From Sinorhizobium kostiense (GTDB taxonomy: Bacteria > Pseudomonadota > Alphaproteobacteria > Rhizobiales > Rhizobiaceae): DNA of 64,000 bases. Each line of letters starts with the position of its first letter. The first letter of the stretch is position 1. The stretch is taken from contig NZ_JAGILA010000006.1 in NCBI RefSeq assembly GCF_017874595.1, forward strand, positions 186,001-250,000. The letters run 5' to 3'. Made by a program: the position numbers and the translations under genes. The notes under the pieces were generated by a model. The model was not told where the DNA came from, did no database searches, and was given only the letters and a program-made list of their open reading frames with translations. Of this stretch, positions 48,357-56,476 are shown piece after piece.

Positions 48357-49925
48357 TCACTTCTTCTTCGGCAGGCCGGGCAGGCCGGGGAAACCGCCAA
48401 GGCCCGGCAGCTTGGGGCCGCCCAATCCTGGTAATCCTTGGCCAGGCAGGCCGCCGCCCAGCCCAGGCATATTCGGGCCGAGACCGGCGGTTTCCGCCTG
48501 CTTCTGCAGAGCTTCGAGCTGTTTCGGATCGAGCTTCGAGAGATCTGGCATGCCGCCGCCGAGGCCACCGAGGCCCATCTTGTTGGCAAGGCCGCCCATC
48601 ATCTGCTTCATCATTCCGCCTTTGCCCTTGCCGCCCATCATCTTCATCATGTCGGCCATCTGGCGGTGCATCTTCAGGAGCTTGTTGATGTCCGAGGCGT
48701 CGGTGCCGGAGCCGGTCGCGATCCGCTTCTTGCGCGAATGCTTGAGCATATCCGGATTGGCGCGCTCGGCCTTGGTCATCGAGGAGATGATGGCGAGCTG
48801 GCGCTTGAACAGGGAATCGTCAAGCCCGGCCGCGGCCATCTTGTCCTTCATACCGGCCATGCCGGGCATCAAGCCCATGATGCCGCCCATGCCGCCCATC
48901 TTCTGCATCTGGCGCAACTGATCGGCGAGGTCGTTCAGGTCGAACTTGCCTTTCGCCATCTTGGCGGCCATCGCCGCCGCCTTTTCGGCGTCGATGTTCT
49001 CCGCCGCCTTCTCGACCAGCGAGACGATGTCGCCCATGCCGAGGATGCGGTCGGCGACGCGGCGGGGATGGAACTCCTCGAGTTCGTCCATCCTCTCGCC
49101 GACGCCGATCAGCTTGATCGGCTTGCCGGTGACGGCGCGCATCGAGAGTGCCGCACCGCCGCGGCCGTCGCCATCCATGCGGGTCAAGACCAGCCCGGTG
49201 ATGCCGACCCGGTCGTCGAAGTTGCGGGCGAGATTGACGGCGTCCTGGCCGGTAAGCGCGTCGGCAACGAGGAGAATCTCGTGCGGGTTGGACTTCCGCT
49301 TGATCTCCGCCATCTCGATCATCAGCGGCTCGTCGATATGGGTGCGGCCGGCAGTATCGAGGATGACGACGTCGTGGCCGCCGAGCTTTGCCGCCTGGAC
49401 AGCGCGAGCGGCGATGTCGGTCGGCGACTGGCCGGCGATGATCGGCAGGGTGTCGATGCCGGTCTGGGCGCCGAGCTGGCGCAACTGCTCCTGGGCGGCC
49501 GGCCGACGGGTGTCGAGCGACGCCATGAGGACTTTCTTCTTGTCGCGGCTCGTCAGCCGCTTGGCGATCTTGCCGGTCGTCGTCGTCTTGCCCGAGCCCT
49601 GCAGGCCGACCATCATGACGACGACGGGCGCAGGCGCGTTGAGGTCGATCGTCACCCCTTCCGAGCCGAGCATGGCGACAAGCTCGTCATGGACGATCTT
49701 GACGACCATCTGGCCGGGCTTGATCGACTTCAAGATCTCGGCGCCAACCGCCTTCTCGCGGACCCTCTCCGTGAAGGAGCGCACGACGTCGAGCGCGACG
49801 TCGGCTTCGAGCAGCGCACGGCGAACCTCCCGAAGCGCCGCGGAAACATCGGCTTCCGACAGGGCGCCGCGGCCGGTCAGTCCATTCAATATGGAACCAA
49901 GACGGTCCTGCAGGCTCTCGAACAT
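48357..49925 (-). CDS. ffh: Signal recognition particle protein Ffh
   Basis: From the ATG at 49925 (MFESLQDRLGSILNGLTGRG) the product has 522 residues. N and G domains contain the GTPase motifs GLQGSGKTTTTGK near residue 105, DTAGR and TRMDGDGRGGAAL. The methionine-rich M domain (MGGIMGLMPGMAGM, then HRQMADMMKMMGGKGKGG) binds 4.5S RNA and signal sequences. The Gly/Leu/Pro-rich C-terminal tail is long (LPGLGGGLPGQGLPGLGG). Its receptor FtsY is also encoded in this window. Confidence 0.97.
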   Translation of the reverse strand: MFESLQDRLGSILNGLTGRGALSEADVSAALREVRRALLEADVALDVVRSFTERVREKAVGAEILKSIKPGQMVVKIVHDELVAMLGSEGVTIDLNAPAPVVVMMVGLQGSGKTTTTGKIAKRLTSRDKKKVLMASLDTRRPAAQEQLRQLGAQTGIDTLPIIAGQSPTDIAARAVQAAKLGGHDVVILDTAGRTHIDEPLMIEMAEIKRKSNPHEILLVADALTGQDAVNLARNFDDRVGITGLVLTRMDGDGRGGAALSMRAVTGKPIKLIGVGERMDELEEFHPRRVADRILGMGDIVSLVEKAAENIDAEKAAAMAAKMAKGKFDLNDLADQLRQMQKMGGMGGIMGLMPGMAGMKDKMAAAGLDDSLFKRQLAIISSMTKAERANPDMLKHSRKKRIATGSGTDASDINKLLKMHRQMADMMKMMGGKGKGGMMKQMMGGLANKMGLGGLGGGMPDLSKLDPKQLEALQKQAETAGLGPNMPGLGGGLPGQGLPGLGGPKLPGLGGFPGLPGLPKKK

Positions 49926-50257
49926 TCTCTCTTCCTTCTGGCTTCCGGTTGACCTTGGGGCTCGCCGGAAACGTGGGGTCCCTCGCGCGGAAAACAAGGC
50001 GCAAAGCCGAAAACCACCCGAGGGCGCAACGCGCTGTCGGATGGTGACCTCCGGGCTCTCTTTATACCTTTGCGGGGCCCGGTCGGCGGCTTCGAAGTCA
50101 ACACTTGCGAAGGAATTTTGCCGCGATAAACAGGAAAGCGGGCGGAAAGTCAAGGAGCGGAAGCGAAGCCGCGGCATTCGGCGCCAGCCTTGCAAGATTG
50201 GGAACCTTGATCTGGCACGCGAATCCTTGCGACTGGCCGGGCCGCGAGAGGTGCCGG
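49926..50257. other. Gap upstream of ffh
   Basis: About 330 bases without a gene, between the ffh start and the RidA-like stop, which are on the same strand. It must hold the ffh promoter. No repeat or RNA was recognised. Confidence 0.55.
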
Positions 50258-50746
50258 CTAGTCAAGCATGACCACGGCTTCCACCTCGAAGAGCATAGGG
50301 TCGATCGCGAGCTTGGGAACGGGGACCAGGGTCTGCGCAGGCAGCCTTTCGCCGAACATTTCCTTGACGTTCCTGGTCAGGACTTCAAGCTTCGACATGT
50401 CGTGATCGACTACGTAGACCGTGAGCTTGGCGACCTGATCAGGCTTTGCACCGATCCCCTCGAGGACGGTGCGCAAATTTGCGTAGGCCTGTGCGACCTG
50501 GACGTCGAAGTCGGGCGACAAGGCTCCCGTGCTATCGAAGCCGCCCTGTCCGGAGATGTAGGCCATCCGGGCATTAGAGGGCACTATCACCGCCGTGCTG
50601 TAGCCATTCGGCGACGGGTCGCCAAGATTCGGTGGATTGACGATGGTCAGCTTGAGATCGTTCTCGTTCGCCGCCGTCGTAGTTGGAACGCCCATGGTCA
50701 TAACGATTAGCCCTCCGATAAGCGAATGCTTGATTACGAGTGACAT
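50258..50746 (-). CDS. Exported RidA-family (YjgF/YER057c) protein
   Basis: From the ATG at 50746 (AAGAGAAAA upstream) the product has 162 residues. A signal peptide (MSLVIKHSLIGGLIVMTMGV, then TTTAANE) precedes a single RidA domain: AYISGQGGFDSTGALSPDFD, then QVAQAYANLRTVLEGIGAKP and KLTVYVVD. Classical RidA has an active-site arginine near the C-terminus (IEVEAIA-type region). Here the end is LFEVEAVVMLD and the equivalent segment is LAIDPMLFEVEA, so the imine-deaminase arginine is not evident. It is divergent from a TetR gene with twin operators between them. Export is unusual for RidA. Confidence 0.87.
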   Translation of the reverse strand: MSLVIKHSLIGGLIVMTMGVPTTTAANENDLKLTIVNPPNLGDPSPNGYSTAVIVPSNARMAYISGQGGFDSTGALSPDFDVQVAQAYANLRTVLEGIGAKPDQVAKLTVYVVDHDMSKLEVLTRNVKEMFGERLPAQTLVPVPKLAIDPMLFEVEAVVMLD

Positions 50747-50833
50747 GATTTTCTCTTGGCTCTGAGGACTGCGGGTAAATGACCCATCGCAGCCTACAGG
50801 ATTGAACATCAACCAAACGCTCGTATGATCAAG

Positions 50834-50848
50834 TCGTACGGCGTACGA
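50834..50848. promoter_or_regulatory. Palindromic operator 1 (ridA/tetR)
   Basis: TCGTACG-G-CGTACGA is a perfect 7+1+7 palindrome between the RidA-like and TetR genes. A near-identical second copy is centred 25 bases away. Confidence 0.8.
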
Positions 50849-50858
50849 TCTGATCGCA

Positions 50859-50873
50859 TCGTACGACGTACGA
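50859..50873. promoter_or_regulatory. Palindromic operator 2 (ridA/tetR)
   Basis: TCGTACG-A-CGTACGA differs from operator 1 only in the central base. The 25-base centre-to-centre distance places both on nearly the same DNA face after 2.4 turns. It is the probable binding site of the adjacent TetR protein. Confidence 0.8.
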
Positions 50874-50944
50874 GTCAATTGGGTCACAATCGGCGGCGTC
50901 GCATTTTCAGACAGAGTCGACGTTCTGATCAGCAAGGTAGACGA

Positions 50945-51640
50945 ATGGCAAACAAATCTGGGCGAGCCACTGGCAAACGGTCTCAGCGGACAAGAAGCCC
51001 TCCTCCGTCCGCGCAGGAGCGGGGCGGTGAACAGCCTCTTTCTCTCGGGCGTATTGTGGTGACCGCGATAGAGTTGCTGGACGCTGAAGGGGTCAATGGC
51101 TTGACGATGCGCAAGTTGGCCGATCGCGTCGGTTCGGGCGCGATGAGCCTTTATTGGCATGTCGACAACAAGGAGGCGGTCTTTGACCTGGCGCTCGACA
51201 CAGTGCTCGAATATCGCGGACCGCAGCAAAAAGCTGAACCCCAAGACTGGCGAGGCGAAGTCCTTCACATGCTCGAGGACTGGCGCGCGAGCATGCTGCG
51301 ACATCCTTGGTCGGCGTCACTATTGCCGCGCCGGGCCCTCGGGCCGAACATACTCAATCGCCTGGAACTGCTGAGCAAGACCTTGTCCGCCGCCGGCGTG
51401 GGAGACGCAGACTTGAACGCCGCAATATGGTCGCTGTGGAACTATGTGATGGGTGCCACCATCACCCGGGCGAGCTTCGACTTTTTGGACGCCGACAGGG
51501 CGGCCGCGCAGCAGCGCCTCACAAGCCTCAGCGAACGGTACCCGACCATCGAAAGCTCCCATTTGCTTTTGGATGACGATTGGGACGGCGCTTTCAGGAA
51601 GGGCCTCGGCTTTCTCCTGGACGGACTCCCTCTGAGATGA
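50945..51640 (+). CDS. TetR/AcrR-family regulator
   Basis: From the ATG at 50945 (AAGG upstream) the product has 231 residues. The HTH is at about residues 34-82: RIVVTAIELLDAEGVNGL, then TMRKLADRVGSGAMSLYWHV. The C-terminal domain is of the TetR_C type, typical of drug- or metabolite-sensing members. It is divergent from the exported RidA gene, and the two 15-bp palindromes upstream are presumably its operators, so it likely represses both genes. The inducer is unknown. Confidence 0.9.
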   Translation: MANKSGRATGKRSQRTRSPPPSAQERGGEQPLSLGRIVVTAIELLDAEGVNGLTMRKLADRVGSGAMSLYWHVDNKEAVFDLALDTVLEYRGPQQKAEPQDWRGEVLHMLEDWRASMLRHPWSASLLPRRALGPNILNRLELLSKTLSAAGVGDADLNAAIWSLWNYVMGATITRASFDFLDADRAAAQQRLTSLSERYPTIESSHLLLDDDWDGAFRKGLGFLLDGLPLR

Positions 51641-51798
51641 GGCAGAGCCATCTCTCCGATCTCATAGCGATCTTTGCAGCGCTGCGAATCGGGATTGTCG
51701 AAGGGCCGCAGAGACCGCGAGGCACCTCATGCGCATTTGCATAGGCTGCTGCCCAAGCGAATGCCGATGAGGTCCACAGGGAGGCACGGCAACACCGA

Positions 51799-52605
51799 TC
51801 ATGATGAAATCCTCCTGAGCACCGGCATTTCGACGACCGGTGAACCGGGCGGCCGGTAACGGATGTGGCAGCGCCCCCCGCTCTCATGTACCACATCGAC
51901 GTCGATCCCGAAGACGGCGGCGATTCGCTCGCCGCTGAGGACATCGGATGGGCGCCCAAGCGCAACGATGCGGCCGCCGCTCATCAAAGCGATGCGATCG
52001 CAGAACATGGCCGCGTGGTTGAGATCGTGCAGGGCCGCGACGGCCGTCAGCTTCTGCTGGCGGACGAGTTGCAGCAGACCGATCTGATGGCCGATATCCA
52101 GGTGGTTGGTCGGCTCGTCGAGAAGCAGGACCTGCGGCTGTTGCGCGAGAGCGCGGGCGATGTGCAGGCGCTGCCGCTCTCCGCCTGAAAGCGTGTGCCA
52201 CAGCCGGGCGGCCAATCGCTCCATGTCGACATTGCGGAGCGCTTCGTCGACAATCGCGTCGTCTTTCGACGACCAGGGGGCGAGCGCACCGAGATGCGGC
52301 GTACGACCGAGCTCCACGGCCTGGCGGGCGGATATGCGTTCGCCAGTTTCGGCCTGCTGCTCGACCAAGGCGATACGCTTGGCGATTTCGCGCCGGCTGA
52401 GCCTGTCGATGGCCTGTCCGTCGACCAGTATTCGACCCGACTTGGGCCGCCGGAGACCTGCCAGGAGCGACATGAGGCTCGTCTTTCCGGAGCCGTTCGG
52501 CCCGACGATGCCGAGAAATTCGCCCGGCACGACATCCAGCGAGACGTTCTCGAGGATGGAAACCCCGCCCTTGGACCACGAGACGTTGCATGCCGATAAT
52601 CTCAT
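51799..52605 (-). CDS. BtuD-like ABC transporter ATPase (corrinoid/metal chelate)
   Basis: From the ATG at 52605 the product has 268 residues (MRLSACNVSWSKGGVSILE). ATPase motifs are Walker A VGPNGSGKTS, signature LSGGERQRLHIARAL, Walker B LLLDEPTNHLD and switch histidine AALHDLNHA. It is of the FhuC/BtuD class that pairs with FecCD permeases. It follows the permease with a 4-base overlap. The cobalamin riboswitch upstream of the operon points to corrinoid import; siderophore uptake is the alternative. Confidence 0.9.
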   Translation of the reverse strand: MRLSACNVSWSKGGVSILENVSLDVVPGEFLGIVGPNGSGKTSLMSLLAGLRRPKSGRILVDGQAIDRLSRREIAKRIALVEQQAETGERISARQAVELGRTPHLGALAPWSSKDDAIVDEALRNVDMERLAARLWHTLSGGERQRLHIARALAQQPQVLLLDEPTNHLDIGHQIGLLQLVRQQKLTAVAALHDLNHAAMFCDRIALMSGGRIVALGRPSDVLSGERIAAVFGIDVDVVHESGGRCHIRYRPPGSPVVEMPVLRRISS

Positions 52606-53630
52606 CGAGCCGCTCCACGCCTGCCGAGAAGGATTGCGAAGGCCGGAGCGCCGACGAGCGCGGTCACGACGCCGATCGGCAGCACCTGTCCCGGAATGAT
52701 TACGCGCGACACGATGTCGGCGGCGATCATGAATATCGCGCCGATCAAAGCGGAAGCCGGCAGCAGCACCCCGTGCCGAATGCCGACAAGCATGCGGGCC
52801 GCGTGCGGTATGACGAGCCCGGCGAAACCGATTGACCCCACGATGCTGACCATGGCCGCCGTCATCATCGCCGATGCGCCGATCAGGACGACATAGACCC
52901 GCCGGACCGGGACGCCGAGAGAAGCGGCCGCCTCGGAGCCGAACGTGAAGGCATCGAGCGCGCGAGCATGCCACAGACAGACAAGCAGTCCGATCACGGC
53001 GGTGGGCACCGCGAGCCAGGCATCGGGCCAGCGGACGCCGGACAGATTGCCGAGCAGCCAGAACATGATCGCGCGCGACTGTTCCGCATTGGCCGCCTTG
53101 GTGACGATCAAGGAGGTGAGCGCGTTGAAGAGCTGCGAGCCGGCGACACCGGCCAGGATGATCGCCCCGTGCCCCCTGCCCGCGCGCATTGCGAGCAGGC
53201 TGACGAGCCCGAAGGCGAGAAGCGCGCCGAGGAAGGCCCCCAGCGGCATAGTCAGCAGACCGGCGCCAAAACCGAGGATAGCCACGGCGACCGCGCCCGT
53301 CGATGCACCTGCAGAGATGCCGAGAATGTACGGATCGGCCAAGGGGTTGCGCAACAGCGATTGCAGCACGACGCCGGAAAGTGCAAGCGCCGAGCCGCAG
53401 CAGGCCGCCACCACGGCACGGCTGAGGCGGTAGTTCCAGACGACGCCCTCGTTGATCGGGTCGAGCGAGTACCCGGCTTGCCATAGCCGATTGGCAATCG
53501 TCCGGCCGACGACGTCCATCGGGATCGCCGTCTCGCCGATCGCCGCACCCAGCCAGAGCGCGGCGAACAGCAGGAAAAGCGCCAGCAGGCTGGCGCCGGT
53601 TCTCGACAGGGAATTCGCGAAGCCGATCAC
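52602..53630 (-). CDS. FecCD/BtuC-type ABC permease
   Basis: From a GTG at 53630 overlapping the stop of the binding-protein gene, the product has 342 residues with about ten transmembrane helices. Family motifs are NPLADPYILGISAGASTGAV near residue 100, and SIVGSIGFAGLVIPHAARML and PASALIGAIFMIAADIVSRV near the end. This is the BtuCD/FecCD importer fold. Stop-start overlaps with both neighbours indicate tight coupling of the three genes. Confidence 0.92.
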   Translation of the reverse strand: MIGFANSLSRTGASLLALFLLFAALWLGAAIGETAIPMDVVGRTIANRLWQAGYSLDPINEGVVWNYRLSRAVVAACCGSALALSGVVLQSLLRNPLADPYILGISAGASTGAVAVAILGFGAGLLTMPLGAFLGALLAFGLVSLLAMRAGRGHGAIILAGVAGSQLFNALTSLIVTKAANAEQSRAIMFWLLGNLSGVRWPDAWLAVPTAVIGLLVCLWHARALDAFTFGSEAAASLGVPVRRVYVVLIGASAMMTAAMVSIVGSIGFAGLVIPHAARMLVGIRHGVLLPASALIGAIFMIAADIVSRVIIPGQVLPIGVVTALVGAPAFAILLGRRGAAR

Positions 53631-54655
53631 TGGGTCAGGCCGGATTTTGCGATGGCCTCGGCCAGAACCTCGATTCCTTCGATGGTCCGGATCGTCGGGT
53701 TCATCGCTTGAGCGTCCATTTCGACGACATGACCATCCTTTACCGCCGGCATGAGGTTTGTGACCGGGTCGGACCTCAGGAACTGGTGCTTGAGAGCGAT
53801 GTCGTCGGCAGGGTATCGGCGCCGCTCCATCTTGCCCGCGACGATGATCGTCGGATTGGACTTGGCAATGGTTTCCCAGCCGACGGTCGGCCACTCCTCG
53901 TCGCTCTCGATGACGTTGCGGATGTCAAGCGCCCTCATGATATATCCGGGGGCGCCGTTCCTGCCGGCAACGTAGGGATCGATGTCGAGCTCGGCGCTCG
54001 AGAACCAGAACACCGCGGAAAGCTTGCCATTCGCCGACGCGACCTTCTTCCTCGCCGCTTCCTCGCGCGCCTTCAGCTCGGCGATCAGCTTCTCGCCGCG
54101 AACCTGGACGTCGAAGATCTGCGCCAGTTCGGCGATCTCCTGGTAGATCAGCTCCATGGTGAAGACGGCGTGGCGGACGCCATCGCCGCCGCCGGTGTTA
54201 TCCTTGCCGACGCAATCGGCCGGCGAGGTATAGAACGGAATGCCGAGTTCCTCGAACTGCTCCGGCTTGGCGACGACACCCTCGGGCCCGACGTGCCACT
54301 GGAACTGCGCTGTCACGACATCCGGCTTCTCGGCAAGAACGCTTTCGAAGCTTGGATCATTGTCGGCGAGGCGCTTCACTTTGGCGTTCGCCTCTTCGTA
54401 ACCCTCCAGGACCGGGCCGAGCCAGACGGCGGTACCGACCATCCGGTTCTGAAGCCCGAGCAGATACATGATCTCCGTGCTGCTCTGGCCGATCGAGACG
54501 GCACGTTCTGGCGCCTTCTGGAAAGTGACGTCGCGGCCGCAATTGGCGAGCGTCAGCGGATAGGTGGTCTCGGCGGCCTGCGCGTTGCTGGCGATGGACG
54601 ACATCAGCGCGGCGAACGCGATCAGGCTGCGGCGGATGCTGGGAATGGTGGTCAC
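53627..54655 (-). CDS. BtuF/FecB-like substrate-binding protein
   Basis: The GTG at 54655, with GGGGAGA 6 bases upstream, gives 342 residues. A signal peptide (IRRSLIAFAALMSSIASNAQ, AxA near residue 27) precedes a class III binding-protein fold with ERAVSIGQSSTEIMYLLGL, VWLGPVLEGYEE, and a long linker helix with KLIAELKAREEAARKK. A cobalamin riboswitch lies upstream on the same strand (54941-55137), about 290 bases before the start. The ligand is therefore likely cobalamin or another corrinoid, although sequence alone would also allow a ferric siderophore. Confidence 0.88.
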   Translation of the reverse strand: MTTIPSIRRSLIAFAALMSSIASNAQAAETTYPLTLANCGRDVTFQKAPERAVSIGQSSTEIMYLLGLQNRMVGTAVWLGPVLEGYEEANAKVKRLADNDPSFESVLAEKPDVVTAQFQWHVGPEGVVAKPEQFEELGIPFYTSPADCVGKDNTGGGDGVRHAVFTMELIYQEIAELAQIFDVQVRGEKLIAELKAREEAARKKVASANGKLSAVFWFSSAELDIDPYVAGRNGAPGYIMRALDIRNVIESDEEWPTVGWETIAKSNPTIIVAGKMERRRYPADDIALKHQFLRSDPVTNLMPAVKDGHVVEMDAQAMNPTIRTIEGIEVLAEAIAKSGLTQ

Positions 54656-54721
54656 GTTGGATCTCCCCGATTGCAAGAATGGCTGCCACGATGTACGGGC
54701 GGGCATGAACGGATCGCGTCG

Positions 54722-54818
54722 CTTGCAGCGCCGCGCGTCTTGTCAGACGCGCTGCAAGTCTCTCGGCCTAAGCATCGTGCTTTCCGAAATCGGCTCCGAT
54801 TCCTGGGGCCGATGCGCA
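54722..54818 (+). repeat. Sinorhizobium-type palindromic repeat element, copy 4
   Basis: CTTGCAGCGCCGCGCGTCT-TGTC-AGACGCGCTGCAAG is a long stem with a 5-base bulge. A second hairpin AATCGG-CT-CCGATT follows. It lies in the transcribed leader between the riboswitch and the binding-protein gene. The copies at 3205, 4196 and 29280 share the plan. Confidence 0.65.
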
Positions 54819-54940
54819 AGGTCAGCGGTTTGGAGCGCGCAGGCGCTCACGCGGGGAGGAATGACGGTAGGAGGCGCAGCCAGGCGCGAAGCTTTTGTCA
54901 TGGCAGATCCTGTTCCGGGCATCCCCGCCCGTGACATTGG

Positions 54941-55137
54941 AGCGAACGCATGACGGCAGGTCTCCTGGCTTGCGGATGTCTGTCGTCCATCTGCCTTCCC
55001 GTGCCGCGCGGCACAGTGGCATGGCGCTGGAGGCGCCACGAGGATGGACGGCAATCCGCTCACAGTTGCGGGGGCAGCCACGGTCTTGGTCCCTGTTGGG
55101 TCGCCCGCACCGTGTTCCCTATTCATCCCCTTCGCTT
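54941..55137 (-). promoter_or_regulatory. Cobalamin riboswitch
   Basis: On the minus strand the conserved B12 box reads AGCCAGGAGACCTGCCGTCA (54970-54951). Upstream parts also fit the class: a start with GGGAACACGGTGCGG, the central GGCTGCCCCCGCAACTGTGA, then GCCACTGTGCC and GGGAAGGCAG. Closing stem P1 pairs AGCGAA (55131-55136) with TTCGCT (54941-54946). The element is 5' of the BtuFCD-like operon and should repress it when adenosylcobalamin is bound. A separate expression platform was not identified; the long leader includes a palindromic repeat. Confidence 0.93.
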
Positions 55138-55235
55138 CGTCGTCGGGGAACCGTCGTCGGCTTCAATAAATTGCTGATCCCGGCCGGTCAAGGCCACCTC
55201 GACTGAATGCGAACCGTCCCGCCCGGGACCGCAAA

Positions 55236-55886
55236 TCAAACGACGACGGCGCCGCGGCCCTTCAGGGCCGCGAGATGCCTGCACCAATCCGCTTCGTCGT
55301 GGCTCAACACCGCGTCTTTGACGATCTCGACCCGATAGCCTCGATTGAGCGCGCCGTGGGCGGTGGCCTGCACGCAATAGGAGCCGTCGAGCCCGGTCAG
55401 AAGCAGCGTGCCGACCCTGTTCGCCGCGAGATAGCCGTCCAGTTCCGGGGAGGTGAAGCTGTCGCTCCGCGATTTTACCAGCTCGAAGTCTGGCTGGACT
55501 GGAAGCTCCGCTAGGCGGAGGCCCTTGGATCCGGGTATGCCGCGCCCCTCGCCGAAGAGGCGGATCATCAGCCGGATGAGCGGAGCGCGGTGGACATGGC
55601 GAATGGCGATCACCGGGATTTCCGCCTTCTTGGCCTTTGCGGCCATGATGTCGATCGCCTCGACACGCGCCTTCCGATAGGCCGCCTCCCAGCCGTATCG
55701 CCCGCCGACGGAGGTGAAGTCCTCCTGCATGTCGATCACCAGCAGCGCAAGATTGGGCCGCAGGGAGAAGTCGATGGGTTCGCCGGCGGTCGGCGTATAG
55801 GTCACCTTGAGTTCCCGCCTCAGCTCGATGACGAAAAGCACGGCAAGGATGGCGATCCCCGCGATCGTCCAGAAGAGCGGCATCAC
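55236..55886 (-). CDS. Isochorismatase-family cysteine hydrolase with N-terminal membrane helix
   Basis: The 216-residue protein starts with a hydrophobic segment (MPLFWTIAGIAILAVLFVIE), unusual in this mostly soluble family, then a cysteine-hydrolase domain. The catalytic triad is visible: Asp in LALLVIDMQEDFT, Lys in ELVKSRSDSF and Cys in LTGLDGSYCVQATAHG. Such enzymes hydrolyse amides or isochorismate. Its start overlaps the stop of the marR gene (ATGA), so it is co-expressed with that regulator. Confidence 0.9.
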   Translation of the reverse strand: MMPLFWTIAGIAILAVLFVIELRRELKVTYTPTAGEPIDFSLRPNLALLVIDMQEDFTSVGGRYGWEAAYRKARVEAIDIMAAKAKKAEIPVIAIRHVHRAPLIRLMIRLFGEGRGIPGSKGLRLAELPVQPDFELVKSRSDSFTSPELDGYLAANRVGTLLLTGLDGSYCVQATAHGALNRGYRVEIVKDAVLSHDEADWCRHLAALKGRGAVVV

Positions 55887-56359
55887 GATCTCTCCTCCTT
55901 CCCGTCCCCCGCCTGCGCAAGCGCCTCGAAGGCGGCGTCGATGCGCATCATCACCCGCAGCGCCACGACCACTTCGGTCTGGTTGATGTCGCCGAGAACG
56001 GCGTGCAGCATCTCGAGCTCGCGCCCGTGAACGGTCTGGAACAGATCCCGGCCGGCGGCGGTCGGCGCGCAGAGATAGGCGCTGCGGTGCTCGGGATTGG
56101 GCGTCTTCTCGATCAGCCCTTTCGAGATGAGCCCGGCGGCCACGCGCTGCACGAACTGCCGCTTCATGGAGAGCTGCCTGGCCGCCTCCGGGACCGTCAG
56201 CGGCTGTCCGCAGATGAGCTCGAGGACGGCGCGCTCGGCGACGCTGATCCCCGCCCCTTCCAGCAATTTCTCCATCGTCCTGCTGACATTGAGATGGACG
56301 GGGCGGACGAGCCTGATCGCCTTATAGAGACGCTCCTGTTTGTCGAATCGGACCAGCAT
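55883..56359 (-). CDS. MarR-family regulator
   Basis: The 158-residue protein has a winged-helix domain: SVAERAVLELICGQPLTVPE, then ARQLSMKRQFVQRVAAGLI and EKTPNPEHRSAYLCAPTAAG (the wing). It is first of a two-gene operon with the isochorismatase-type hydrolase and probably regulates it. The ligand is unknown. Confidence 0.9.
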   Translation of the reverse strand: MLVRFDKQERLYKAIRLVRPVHLNVSRTMEKLLEGAGISVAERAVLELICGQPLTVPEAARQLSMKRQFVQRVAAGLISKGLIEKTPNPEHRSAYLCAPTAAGRDLFQTVHGRELEMLHAVLGDINQTEVVVALRVMMRIDAAFEALAQAGDGKEERS

Positions 56360-56476
56360 TGAAGCATGGTAGCAATCGAGTTGCCGTCTTCAAGAAATTC
56401 TTAACGGTTCGCCGCGCCCCCCTGGGATTGGCCGGTCTGCTCTCCTATGTTTCGCAAGCATGCGGACGAGGCAGCC

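Noticed and set aside
54743..54901. 53-codon frame on the minus strand just after the cobalamin riboswitch
   Set aside because: It has no hydrophobic segment as expected for CbtB-like small cobalt proteins, and its end runs into the palindromic repeat.
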